Below, piece by piece: positions 1-10,471 of a stretch of DNA of 64,000 nucleotides (its first letter is position 1; each line of letters starts with the position of its first letter). Location: the NCBI GenBank assembly GCA_022393335.1, contig JAJEKB010001370.1, positions 62,001 through 126,000 of the forward strand, given 5' to 3'. The DNA comes from Macrotrachela quadricornifera (taxonomy: Eukaryota > Rotifera > Eurotatoria > Philodinida > Philodinidae). A program made the translations under genes and the position numbers. The notes beneath the pieces are model-generated. The model was not told the origin of the DNA. It worked only from the letters and a program-made list of their open reading frames with translations, and searched no databases.

Positions 1-512
1 ATCTCTCATTTCATTTACATATCCGAACAACGTATCATCCCCGATCAATCAATTTCTTTTTTGCTCGCTTTTCGTATTCAAACTATGCACATACATTTTC
101 TCTTTACATTGATTGGCTTGTTAATGTATATACCTATACTTTTAAAGAGAAAAAAAAAAAGAGAAAGAGAAAATCGTTTATGATTACTAAAAACAACCAC
201 TTTTCTTTTAACATTACTGTCACCTAGTCACAAGCATAAATATACATTCTCGCTTATGTGTACATCGTTCGTTTTTTTCTATTAAATATTTGCAAAACAA
301 TTATCGCAAAGAAAATTGACAAACAGCGAGCGTAGACACACGTCACCGATTGGTGGAATAAAAGAAGAGAGAGAGAGAGAAGGAAAAAAGAAAGAGAGAG
401 AAGAGAGAAAGAGAGACGACGAACAAGATCGATTAGCGACTACATTATTGACTACAGACTGTCAAAAGAAAGTAAGAATAACTGAGAGTGAAATCTAAAT
501 AACAACAATACA
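1..512. other. Upstream region and probable 5' leader of the goosecoid gene
   Basis: No coding region is supported here. The part next to the gene, about 362-415, is a purine-rich GA tract, a common low-complexity feature of invertebrate leaders and promoters. A short reading frame at 316-498 is made mostly of this tract (Arg/Glu/Lys-rich) and I do not regard it as a gene. The promoter itself cannot be placed from the sequence. Confidence 0.4.
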
Positions 513-3286
513 ATGTATCCACTTCCGCACTATTCCGATGCGCTCAAACAATTTCCATCGGCTGCTCTTACAGCTTATTTTGCTAGTGGTGGTGGTAATA
601 CAAATAATGGAAATGCAATGGCAACTACCGGTGGTCATCATCCATTGGCCGCAGCAGCGGCTGCAGCTGCAGCTGTTGTTTCACACAATAATCCATTTTC
701 TATTGATAATATACTTGCTCCACGTCCTCGTTTACCAGTACCTTTATCTCCTTATTATGGTTCAACATCAGCAAGTACTGCTCAAGCTGCTGCTGATTTT
801 TATTGTAAGTATATTGAAATATGTTTTCGTTGTTCTATTCTTATCTACAATCATCCACGAATATAAAAAGGTGTTAGAGCGAAAAGTTATGATATATATA
901 TACCTTCCCGTTTTTTTTTGTATATTTGCTTATGATAAACGTGTTTAATTGTTGGTATGGTCAGTGATTCATTATAACTAGATGTTTATTTCCGAATCGT
1001 CACCTGTTTTAGTAATAACGTCAAGTTATTGATGTTATTATATTCAATAGGACAGAAAGTTCAAAGAGGAGAAGAAAAAAAACTGATTGTTCATGTAAAT
1101 ATACAATGATTTTATGCTAGTGGGCACATTCTGTATAAGATACTAGCTAATTATAGATATTTCTTTGAAAAGAAAAAAAAATTAGTTTAAGAATTAAAAT
1201 AAATAAATCAATAAACAATAAGTTAATATCTGATGTTTATTTTAAAGCATATCCTGCATTACAAAATTTTTTTGCTGCTGCTACAATGGCTCAAAATCAT
1301 AAACGAAAACGACGACATCGAACAATTTTTACTGAAGAACAACTTGAACAATTGGAAGAAGCTTTTAATCGAACACATTATCCTGATGTTATGATGAGAG
1401 AAGGTAAAAGAAAAAGATTTTTTTCTTTTAAAAATTTAATAAAAATAATTTTTATTTTAGATTTAGCAATGAAAATTGATTTAAAAGAAGAACGTGTTGA
1501 GGTAAATATTTGTATTTAAATAATTGACTTTCTAAAATCAGATGAAGAAATGAACTTTGCCTATTGGGCTTATTAAAGACCGTGAGAAGCTTTTATCAGT
1601 ATATTAGTCTAGTGGAAGAAAGCACTTGGTCATAATGTCGAGTGGTTTAAAAATCGTATTCATTTTCTTTATATCTTGTATAACAAAAAGAAGAGTTGAT
1701 TTCTCACACTGCCTCTGGCTGACAATGCAATCGATCGTTCGATTGTTGTTGTTGACATGACGACTTTTCTGGTGTATATTGTTAGTATTGCTTCTTGTCT
1801 AAAAGAATCATCTATGAATTGCCTTTTATTGACAGAAGCAATTGCACGATTTAGTTCATCGTTTGCCAATTATCCGCTGATTGCTGACTAAATAAACTTG
1901 ATTGAACCCAAATGAAAGCAAAAGAAAGATCAGCTATTTATATTTAAAAGTGATGACAAAAGAAAAAGAAAAACTGAGTGGTAAAGCTGGGATCATCCAA
2001 AGACAAATCCAGTATGCATTTCATGTTGTCACTCTTATGTGAAGAGATTTTTTCCATTTCCTTTTAATGCCGCCTACTCACTTCTAGGCTTTGTCTCCCA
2101 TTACATCCGATTGCTCTTTTCATTGTTACTGAAATAGATCTATATTGTACGATATTAACAATAATTTCTATTTGTTATTATTTCATTTTGGTATTGTTCA
2201 ATGATGCATTTCTTCTTTTTGTCTATTGCCGCTAATAGGCTAATAACTCATACAAATACATGATGGTGCCACTAATAATATCGGTTAGATCTCAATATTT
2301 ATATGTGATCAAATGAATAAATATATCATTTGTATACTTCCGGAAAGTAGTCAATTATATGTTGATATGCTATCGATTCATGTATATAAATGATGTTCTA
2401 GATGGATAATTTGACTTGATTCATTTTTATGCATGATAAAACATGAAAGAAAAAATGAAGAAAAAAAAAATGTACAACGGACATAAACGAACGTACCGTA
2501 AGACATTATGACCAATAGTAGACATAGAGAATATTGATAGGTTACACCTGCGATCTTAGCATTTCTTAGAAGAAAATAAATTGATTGGAATAGAAAATAA
2601 TAACTTTGATTTTCTTTTGAAATAGGTTTGGTTCAAAAATCGTCGAGCAAAATATCGGTAAATTAAATTGAATATAATTTATTTTAAATTATTATTTTTA
2701 TTGTAGAAAACAAAAACGAGAAGCAACAGAACGATGTAAGTTGATTTTATTTTCTTTCTTTTATTTATTTAATTTTATTATATATATATATATATACATA
2801 TATTATAATTCAGGTCGTCGTGAAGCTCTTGATAAATCTCAACGAACTGATGGTGAAAGTACAGCAACAGGTTCATCAACACCAAGTGCTGGTTCAAGTT
2901 CATCATTAAGTAGTGTTGGACAAGAAGCATCAACAAATAATGATCATTCATTATCAACATCACATCATCTTGTTACATGTCCAACAACATCAATTTCAAC
3001 AACAAGTAGTAATAGTAATAGTTCCAGATCAGATTTATCACCTGGAATTCAATCAGCACATTCACCAACTTATTGTCAACAACCATTAGCATTAACAACA
3101 ACGAATACACGAATAAATAATAATAATAACAATAATAATAATAATAATAAATCAATGCCTATGAATAATAACAATAATAATTTTAATCACCATCCTCGTA
3201 AAGAAACTTTTTCAATAAATCATATTCGACAACAACAACCTATGACAACGAATAATAATGCTGGTTCGATCTTAAACTTTAAATAA
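513..3286 (+). CDS. gsc: Goosecoid-type homeobox transcription factor, six exons
   Basis: Nuclear DNA-binding transcription factor of the paired-like class. Exons: 513-804, 1248-1403, 1461-1501, 2626-2657, 2707-2735, 2814-3286; phases join in one frame. The N-terminal part carries [11 protein letters not shown], the engrailed-homology-like repressor motif typical of goosecoid. The homeodomain runs from [12 protein letters not shown] to [14 protein letters not shown], with W48, F49, K50 and N51; lysine 50 is the goosecoid/bicoid specificity residue. An intron lies between homeodomain residues 46 and 47, the position conserved in paired-like genes, and is 1.1 kb long (1502-2625). Three small exons (41, 32 and 29 bp) encode helix 3 and its flank. 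The C-terminal exon is low-complexity, rich in Ser/Thr with an Asn run from AAT/AAC repeats (about 3115-3180). An Ala run occurs near residues 48-58. The start is the first ATG in frame with the conserved N-terminal motif. Goosecoid identity is well supported; the family's role is in embryonic patterning. Confidence 0.93.
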
Positions 3287-4596
3287 AAAAAAAAATTAAA
3301 ATTGTTTTTTTTTTTGTGTTATTGTTGTGTGTGTGCCTTGTAATGTGTGTGTATAGTATTACTGCTGATGCGATTCTTTATTTTCTAGTTTTTGCCCTTG
3401 AACAGTGACATCCTTCTTCTTGTTGGCAATAAAATCATTACAAAAAACTAATGAAATTGATTAGTATTATTTATTTCTTCTGTTTGATATGAACACTAGA
3501 TATGAAAAGAATTATCAATGATTGTCATCAAATATGATCATCACCTTGAATAAAAGGTAGATATTAAAGAGAAAAGACACACCAAAGGTTATGATCATTT
3601 GTCCTGCTGCGATGAAAAAAAGGCATGATGTGTGTAGTGATCGATTGCGTCTATTAATTAACTTCAAATCTGATTTGGAGACAAAAAAAGGGAAAAAAAA
3701 TCGTTTATGGTTGAATGAAAATATAAATGGCGGTATGAACAGAGAATTATTTTAATATTGTATGGGAAAAACATTGAATTATATTCACTAGAAATTTGTT
3801 TATCAGAAAGATAGAGTTTTCAAAGAATAACTTAATATTCATTCATGAATGATTGAAATGATGAAAAGTCAAGTATTGACTAAATGAATGGATTAATTTA
3901 ATCAGATTATATATGCTTATTCAGCAAAGCTTCAAACTATGTAATATTTTGAGAAAATTCAAATTATAACAATATATCAACTAATTGATTAAGTAAAACT
4001 ATGATGCATTTCAAATTAGAATTTATATTTTTTTGGATACTACTATATATAAGCTTGTAATCTATGTTGCTAGGGAACTAAAACTAGATATAAGTTTTCA
4101 TTATTGCAAAACTCGTCAAATGGTCAATCAATAGGTAGATTTTCTTGATTGAATCAATTTAAATAATTAACTCTACTCTTATGAATGAACTTATACGTAG
4201 ACCTAACTATCAGATAGTCTCGTTTCGTTTTATACCATTCTCAGAGTTTTATCTTTTATGTTTTGACTTACCGTCAATGTTTTCTAAAATGCATTTTTAG
4301 TGGCTCGAAGATTATTTAGTCCTTATATATCTGTGCTGAAATTGAATTTCTAGTTCAAAATGGTTAAAAAAATCTCTGTGAAATATATTGATATATCTAG
4401 TCATTTCGCTTTTCATTAATCAATGAAACAGTTTAGAAATAATGAGAATCTATATCAAGTAACTTTTGTTGGTTACTTTTTTTTTTAAATAAGAGATCCA
4501 AATCGTAATTGTATAATTATATATTTATTTGAAGATATAACAGTTTATATGAATGAATTATGAAAATCATCTGTTATTATGGATTAAATAAAACAT
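3287..4596. other. Intergenic, nothing recognised
   Basis: AT-rich sequence between the goosecoid stop codon and the 3' end of the secreted orphan on the other strand. The two genes converge here, so it should hold both 3' untranslated regions. AATAAA-like hexamers are present, for example near 3430, but are not diagnostic in such AT-rich DNA. Confidence 0.4.
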
Positions 4597-5941
4597 TTAA
4601 TAATCTAATGTAAGATCGTTAATGAATGCAATTCTTGTCCTTTCTGCTCGACAATTTCGATGATCATACCATTCATGTGTAAGATCAACATTCATTGATA
4701 TAATATCTTCAATTTTTATTGGATTTATAATTTTCTCAATTTCTTCACCAATTTTAGCTGTTGTATTACAATCAATTGGTGACATATCCTTCTTCACAAT
4801 ATTTTGATATTGTACAGTATCATTAATATCTGTTTTCCGAAGATGAATAATGAAAGTAAACAATGATTTCAATGATTCCTTTCTACAAAAAACGGACAAG
4901 AATTTTCAATAAATTTTTAAAAAAAAATTGAATTTTATCATACGCGCAAAGATTTCCATCAATATTGACTACAAATGTTTTTATATCAGTTATATTATAA
5001 TTTGTTGGAACTTGACTAAGACGAGTACGTGGAATTAATGTTAAACTAGCATTATAAATAGAATATCCATTATAAGAAACTTTCAATATAGGTTTATGTG
5101 TATCATGCAAATTCAAAGGTAAAATTGGAAAAATACATTTAAGTATATAATCATAATTACATATAGCTGGTGTTTCATCAATTGTAACATAAAATCGACG
5201 TGGAAGAGATATTTGTGTACCATAGATATAAAAAGTTTCATTATTAAAAAGAGTAAATTTTGTTTTTGATAATTGATAAATAATAGTATTTTCTAAAGAT
5301 TTTGGATTACGTACATAACCTTGATCAATTCGCCAAACATTCATTGATGATCGATTAAATTGAAATATATTTTCATAAGGAAAAATAAGTTGAATTTCAT
5401 TATTTATTAATAATATATTATCTTTAGATGATAAATAAAATAAAACAAATGTCATTTCACCATTTGTAGCTATGGCTAAATGATTTTGTTCTTGTCTATT
5501 ATTATATTTAAAATTAATTAATAAAGCCCGTTGTGAACGATAATATGAATATTCATGATAAATATTTCGAATAAGGTCATCCAATGAACAAAGTTCAATA
5601 CCATGTAAATGAAGTTGATTTATTTCAATAATTGTTTCTAATGAATAATGAAAATGTATAGCAAAATTTTCAAAATAATATTCATTATTAGGACAAATTA
5701 ATGAAGATGTTTGGTCTTTATTTTTAAAAGTAATACTTGATGAATTACAATTGAAAATAATTTGATTATAATTATTATCATTTATTCGAAGATTAGAAAA
5801 TATATATTGAAAATCTGTACAATTACCAATTGAAGTATATTTAGACTTGAAAAAGAATAATTCATCCACAGATAATTGTCCATAAACAATAGATAATAAC
5901 GAAAATAAAAGCAGAAGCATCATGTTAGTTTTTATGTGCAT
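4597..5941 (-). CDS. Secreted protein of unknown function, two exons, 427 aa
   Basis: Exons on the minus strand: 5941-4944 and 4882-4597, split by a 61-bp GT-AG intron. The spliced product is 427 residues. It begins with a clear signal peptide, MMLLLLFSLLSIVYGQ, so it is predicted to be secreted. It has several N-glycosylation sequons (for example NCTD, NCNSS, NRSS, NETF, NASL) and paired cysteines. The segment around residues 255-320, beginning VTIDETPAICNYD, has the alternating pattern of a beta-sandwich. No transmembrane anchor follows. I do not recognise the family, and no catalytic motif is visible. The exon join restores a continuous frame across GNLCA|KESLK, which supports it as a real gene. 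A lineage-specific extracellular glycoprotein is the most that can be said. Confidence 0.72.
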
Positions 5942-6792
5942 GTTGCTGTGTATTTCATTTGACTGTTAGATATTTGATATGATCAAATCTTTTACTTTTT
6001 TTTGTTTTTTTAGTGATATGAGATGAATCAATACTTAATAATATAAAAAAAAAAATAAATGCCGTTTTGATTAAAATTCGATTCTTCTACGTAATAATTT
6101 CATATTGTGTAGGTTGTCGTTTAAGTCTGACATACCTTTCATATATTCAAAAATAAAATCTATATACTTTATATTGCATTTCTTCATGTTTATAAATACA
6201 TCGTATAATTTATTAATGTTAAAAAAAAATCAATATATGAAATCAATGCTAAAGGAAAAAATACATGTAAAAATTATTTATAATTAGACATAAAAAATGA
6301 TGCAAAAATATTCTTTGTATTTTTTTCCTCATTCATTCATGACATAGATCTATTGAAATATGTATAGTTTGAAAAAATATTGCTTCACAAATTTCATAAA
6401 CAGATTCTCTAATGCTTGTTCGATATGTATTTTGGTTATTATATTTCATCTTGTTCAGATTATCATAGAATATTATTTATGTAAATTTTCTCTGTTGTTT
6501 TTATTACAAATATCAATCTGTTTAGTGAAAAAGAGCATTATTTCATATTGAAATCTATTATGACAAAATTTTTAGTCGTCTACCAACAAAACTTTGGTCT
6601 TTACCTAAACAAATAAAGAAAAAACAAAGACGACGATAATTTTATTGGAACTGATTTGCGTGGCTAGAAAATACTTACACTTGTACAAAATCCATTCTTG
6701 TATATGTTGGGTAAAGCCTAAGCATATAAGATCGGTTTTATTCTCTATCATGAATTCAATACATTCTTGCATTTAGTATTGTTTTTGGGGGC
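5942..6792. other. Intergenic, probable promoter side of the secreted orphan
   Basis: AT-rich sequence lying 5' of the minus-strand secreted orphan and ending at the transposon target site. Short open frames at 6105-6287 and 6360-6551 are hydrophobic AT-driven frames without a convincing family or splice structure. Confidence 0.4.
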
Positions 6793-6800
6793 GATCGGAC
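6793..6800. repeat. Left copy of 8-bp target-site duplication
   Basis: The octamer GATCGGAC directly precedes the terminal repeat of the transposon and is found again, exact, directly after the other end at 7576-7583. An 8-bp duplication is the hallmark of hAT transposase insertion. Confidence 0.88.
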
Positions 6801-7575
6801 CAGAGATGTCGATAACAGGTTTTTTTTGACCCGACCCGTTTCACGGGTTGACTGATTTTTTTTTGACCCGTGGCCCGACCCGCGGGTTGCCTGCGGGTTA
6901 ATACAAATTTTATTAGTAATTATTTGATGATAAATTCTTTAGTTTATTAACATATTTGTTTTCCTGATATTTCGTAAAACTGAGTTCTTTATAAATAGAC
7001 TATTACCCTTTCTTCTATACATATACATACATATTGCAACATTTAAATTAAATTTAAGTTAACAACAATGAATTCAAAGTATATGTCCATACATATACTG
7101 CAAATACAGGATACAAGACCAGGATAATAACGACGAAGAGAAAGCGTCGATATAATCCATCATATCTATCATCAAACTGGAAGAAAAAGACGGATGTGCA
7201 TACATGTTCATGCCTCAAAACAAGTGGATGAATAAGTAGATGTAAGATGAGTTAACAACCATGGAGAAAAAGACAGCAAATCGGCAGGAACGAAAGAAAT
7301 GTAATAAAAACAACAAAAATAGAAGAGAAACGAAGGAATAGAATCAATAAGTACTAAAAATGTATGTAGAACGAAGAACGTAAAACGAAAGAAAATGACG
7401 AGCGAAATTTTTGTAAACGGGTCAAACTGCGGGTTAGGCAAAAAGTGATAAACCCTCACCCGTGAACCCGTAACTTTTGTAAATGCTCGATCCGTGAACC
7501 CGTAACCCGTCGGCGGTCCAACCCGCGGGCGGGTTACGGGTCGGGTCAAAACGGGTCGACCCGCCGACATCTCTA
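6801..7575. mobile_element. Non-autonomous hAT-type element (MITE) with ACCCG-rich subterminal arrays
   Basis: The element is 775 bp long. Its termini are CAGAGATGTCG at the left and CGACATCTCTA at the right, an 11-bp inverted repeat with one mismatch at the outermost base. It is flanked by an exact 8-bp duplication GATCGGAC. CAGAG-like ends with 8-bp duplications are typical of the hAT superfamily. Inside both ends are dense, irregular, inverted copies of the units GACCCG and CGGGT (6830-6900 and about 7415-7570), far more GC-rich than the surroundings. Such subterminal repeats are where hAT transposases bind. The middle is AT-rich and codes for no transposase, so the copy must have been moved in trans. 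A 128-residue minus-strand frame (7208-7594) crosses the right end and is a by-product of the repeats. The exact duplication suggests a fairly young insertion. Confidence 0.88.
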
Positions 7576-7583
7576 GATCGGAC
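7576..7583. repeat. Right copy of 8-bp target-site duplication
   Basis: The octamer GATCGGAC directly follows the right terminal repeat and exactly matches 6793-6800. Confidence 0.88.
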
Positions 7584-9434
7584 GTACATGGCAAGATTTC
7601 TAATATAGTTATAGAGCTAATAACGAAGCCAAAGAGAATCGATACTCAAATGTAAAACATCCAGAATTTTACTATTTTTAGAAGATCCCACAAATTAGTT
7701 ATATAAAAACTTGATAGGATAGTTCGTATATCTATCTTGTAATTGTTTATTGGTTTTTTTCTTGATTTAGTTTTTATTTATCTCTTTTTTACTATGTTGA
7801 TTGACGTTAATTTTCACAAAAATATTTATTTTCATATAACAAATTATGCATACAATTGTCAGTCCACACAATAGTTATGTTTTCAAAATAATCATGTCAA
7901 GTTATCATAAAATTTGCTTGCATTTAAACCTTCTCTTGGTGATTAAGTATTTTTAGCAAACAAATCAATATCAGCATCTACTACATAAAGTACTCTATAT
8001 GAGTTGTAATTAGATTATTGATGATTTTAACAAGTACTTTTATATAATTTAATGAAGAAAAATAATTGACGAATTTTAATTTTCAAATTGCAATGAACAT
8101 AGTTAATGTCATAATTTTATTTGTTGGTTGTGAACAATGGTAAAATTTTTACATTATCAAGAAGAAAATTAGTATCTCTAAATGTTATTTTTTAATACAA
8201 AATGGAAAATAATATTATTCAAGGAAGATGTTTCTATAATTTCTAATAAAGTAGATAATAACTTTTGTATGAAATGAAAGCTTGTAAAATGGGATTTAAG
8301 AGTATAATTGATCATTCATAACATGAGAATTGTCTATAGATTTATTGAAAGCTTCGCATTTTACATATAAAATATCCATCAATAGTCAATCGGTAGCGAT
8401 ATCAACTTTTTCCTTCTTTGATACTTTATAGAGCTCTCTTTGTCGATCTTCCTGATAAGGGAAGCTTTTAGTTTATTTAATAAATAATGATGCTAGAGCC
8501 AAATTTCTGATTATCTCAATATGTGTGGCAAATAGAGCCATATGTTAAAATGATCAACGAATTTTAATTGACATCTAATCATTCGAGAAATTAATGATTG
8601 GAAAAATGTGTCAGTTTACGAAATATTTATTAAAATAAACAATGAGAAGTCAAGAATATGGTAGTTATATTAAAACTGATTTTGAATCCCGGAAAAGAGA
8701 ACTAAATAACCTGAAATTTAGTACTATCTTGTCATTAAAGACCATCACTAATCATTCTCATATATTTTTTTCGTAGGAAATATATTTATCGATTTTAGGA
8801 AGATCAATAACTTGTTCGATTTACCATATAACAACAATACATCGATAAGTGAAGGTGAATATTTAGATATCTATGATAATTTTACTAGATATAATAGATC
8901 AGACATAGCAATACTGATGCATCTAATTGTTCATATGTTTGTCTAACGATTAAACATCTATAAAATCAAAGGATTGTTTCTGAGTATTAAAATCAAAATT
9001 CATTTCTTTTGCAAAATATTGCACATTAGTCATATTTCGTTTACAAATGATTTAACAATAAATATATTGACATAAATAGAAATATTTAGAAAATAAATTA
9101 CTTTCAACTATTTAAATAAATTAACAATGATCATTGCTTATTTCCTTGGAAACTTCGTGCCATTTAAATCACACGATCAATCTAATATTGCATTTCGCCA
9201 AATTAGATAGAATTTTAATCAATCCTTGAAAAAGTTCATTCTTTTCATTGATAAATATCATTCATCATTTTACGGTAACTTATTTTTATTTCATGACTTT
9301 ATTAATCGATTTCATCCAAGATACATCCGATTTTAAAACAAACGTTTGAATAAAAATAGATCAATATAATGACTCATCATATTACTAATTAAAAATAGTC
9401 AAGTATCGAAAATTATTTATCTTTTCTATCATTC
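7584..9434. other. Intergenic, nothing recognised
   Basis: AT-rich sequence between the transposon and the Dpy-30-motif gene. I found no open frame with family resemblance on either strand, and no clear tandem repeats. The promoter of the following plus-strand gene is presumably near its right edge. Confidence 0.35.
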
Positions 9435-10471
9435 ATGAATTCAAAAGACGAACACATTGTAAGCAATGTTTTTGACGTACCAAACTCTCTTGATACTCAA
9501 ATGTTTGTATTGGATTCTGATCAGTTCAATAATTCATATGACAATTACTTACGTGTAAACATTGGTGAACCTCTCAACTATGCACTCACATATGTAATAA
9601 TCTATCGACCTGAAGATGCAATAGAATTTATTGCTAGTAAGTAAAATTTTCATTTAAAAAGTTAAATTAAATTAAATATATTACATTTTATAATCAAAAA
9701 TAAATATGAAATAGTTTTTTTCTTTTTGAAAATTTCTAATATGATTATGAAACAAAAATATATTCCTTAGCGACATCCACCTTCATTTAATCGGAAATAG
9801 ATTACTTCCGATCGCGTGATAGTACCATATAGTCAAAGGTCAGTGTGTCAATCAAACTTAATTTGTTAGATTTTTTTACGAGAAAATTAATAATCTTCAC
9901 TATTTTGATTTAATCTAAAAATAACTGTAAACTTCGAAAGAATGTTTTTCAAAAATTTTATAAAATAAAATTTATTTTTTGTATTGTAGACTTTTTAATC
10001 GATTGGTCACGTAAAAAGACACGACAAAAAATGCTTGATAAAGAAATAAATAATATTTTGAAGTCTATTGAAATATATCGTGAACAATGTCTTATAAATG
10101 AACAAGAAAAAAAAGAAACTAAACGTTTATTAATTGAACGCAAAGAAAAACTAAAACAAGAAATTATTCTCGAATATGATAAACATTTATTTACATCATA
10201 TCAATGGGATTTTCATATTGATTCACGTACAGATGATGAACGAGAACCATCTAATTATTTTAAAGAACAAGAACAAAAAATGAATCGACAATTTCATAGA
10301 ACAAACACACAACAAATTTTTCATACACATGATACAGCTACTGGAATTGATGATGAAATGAAAAGCAATCAAGAAAATAAAATAAATCGTATTTGTTGTG
10401 ATGGTAATCTATCATCTTTTACATATTTCTCTAAATTGAAGGACAAAGTAATTAAATGTGATGAATCTTAG
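9435..10471 (+). CDS. Dpy-30-motif protein with charged coiled-coil tail, two exons
   Basis: Exons 9435-9636 and 9990-10471 are joined across a 353-bp intron with GTAAGT donor and TTGTAG acceptor. The product is 227 residues. Residues about 39-73 read YLRVNIGEPLNYALTYV, then YRPEDAIEFIANFLIDW. This matches the Dpy-30 motif, a short helical pair that dimerises and docks to RIIa-like partners: a central R-P-x-D/E-x-x-E-F-L/I-A pattern ahead of a second helix. After it comes a strongly charged, probably coiled-coil stretch (about 73-130, with KKETKRLLIERKEKLKQE). In animals this arrangement is common among axonemal and radial-spoke-associated proteins as well as chromatin DPY30, so a ciliary role is possible but not shown. 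The join falls exactly inside the motif and completes it, which is strong support for the model. Confidence 0.75.

Noticed and set aside
538..948. 136-residue plus-strand frame overlapping goosecoid exon 1
   Set aside because: It is the shifted frame of the goosecoid first exon, Leu/Gln/Val-rich, and continues into the intron.
1669..1869. 66-residue minus-strand frame in the long goosecoid intron
   Set aside because: It has an ordinary composition but no family resemblance or splice context, and lies antisense within an intron.
7208..7594. 128-residue minus-strand open frame
   Set aside because: It runs across the right end of the transposon and its target duplication. Its Pro/Arg/Gly-rich start is just the translated GACCCG repeats.
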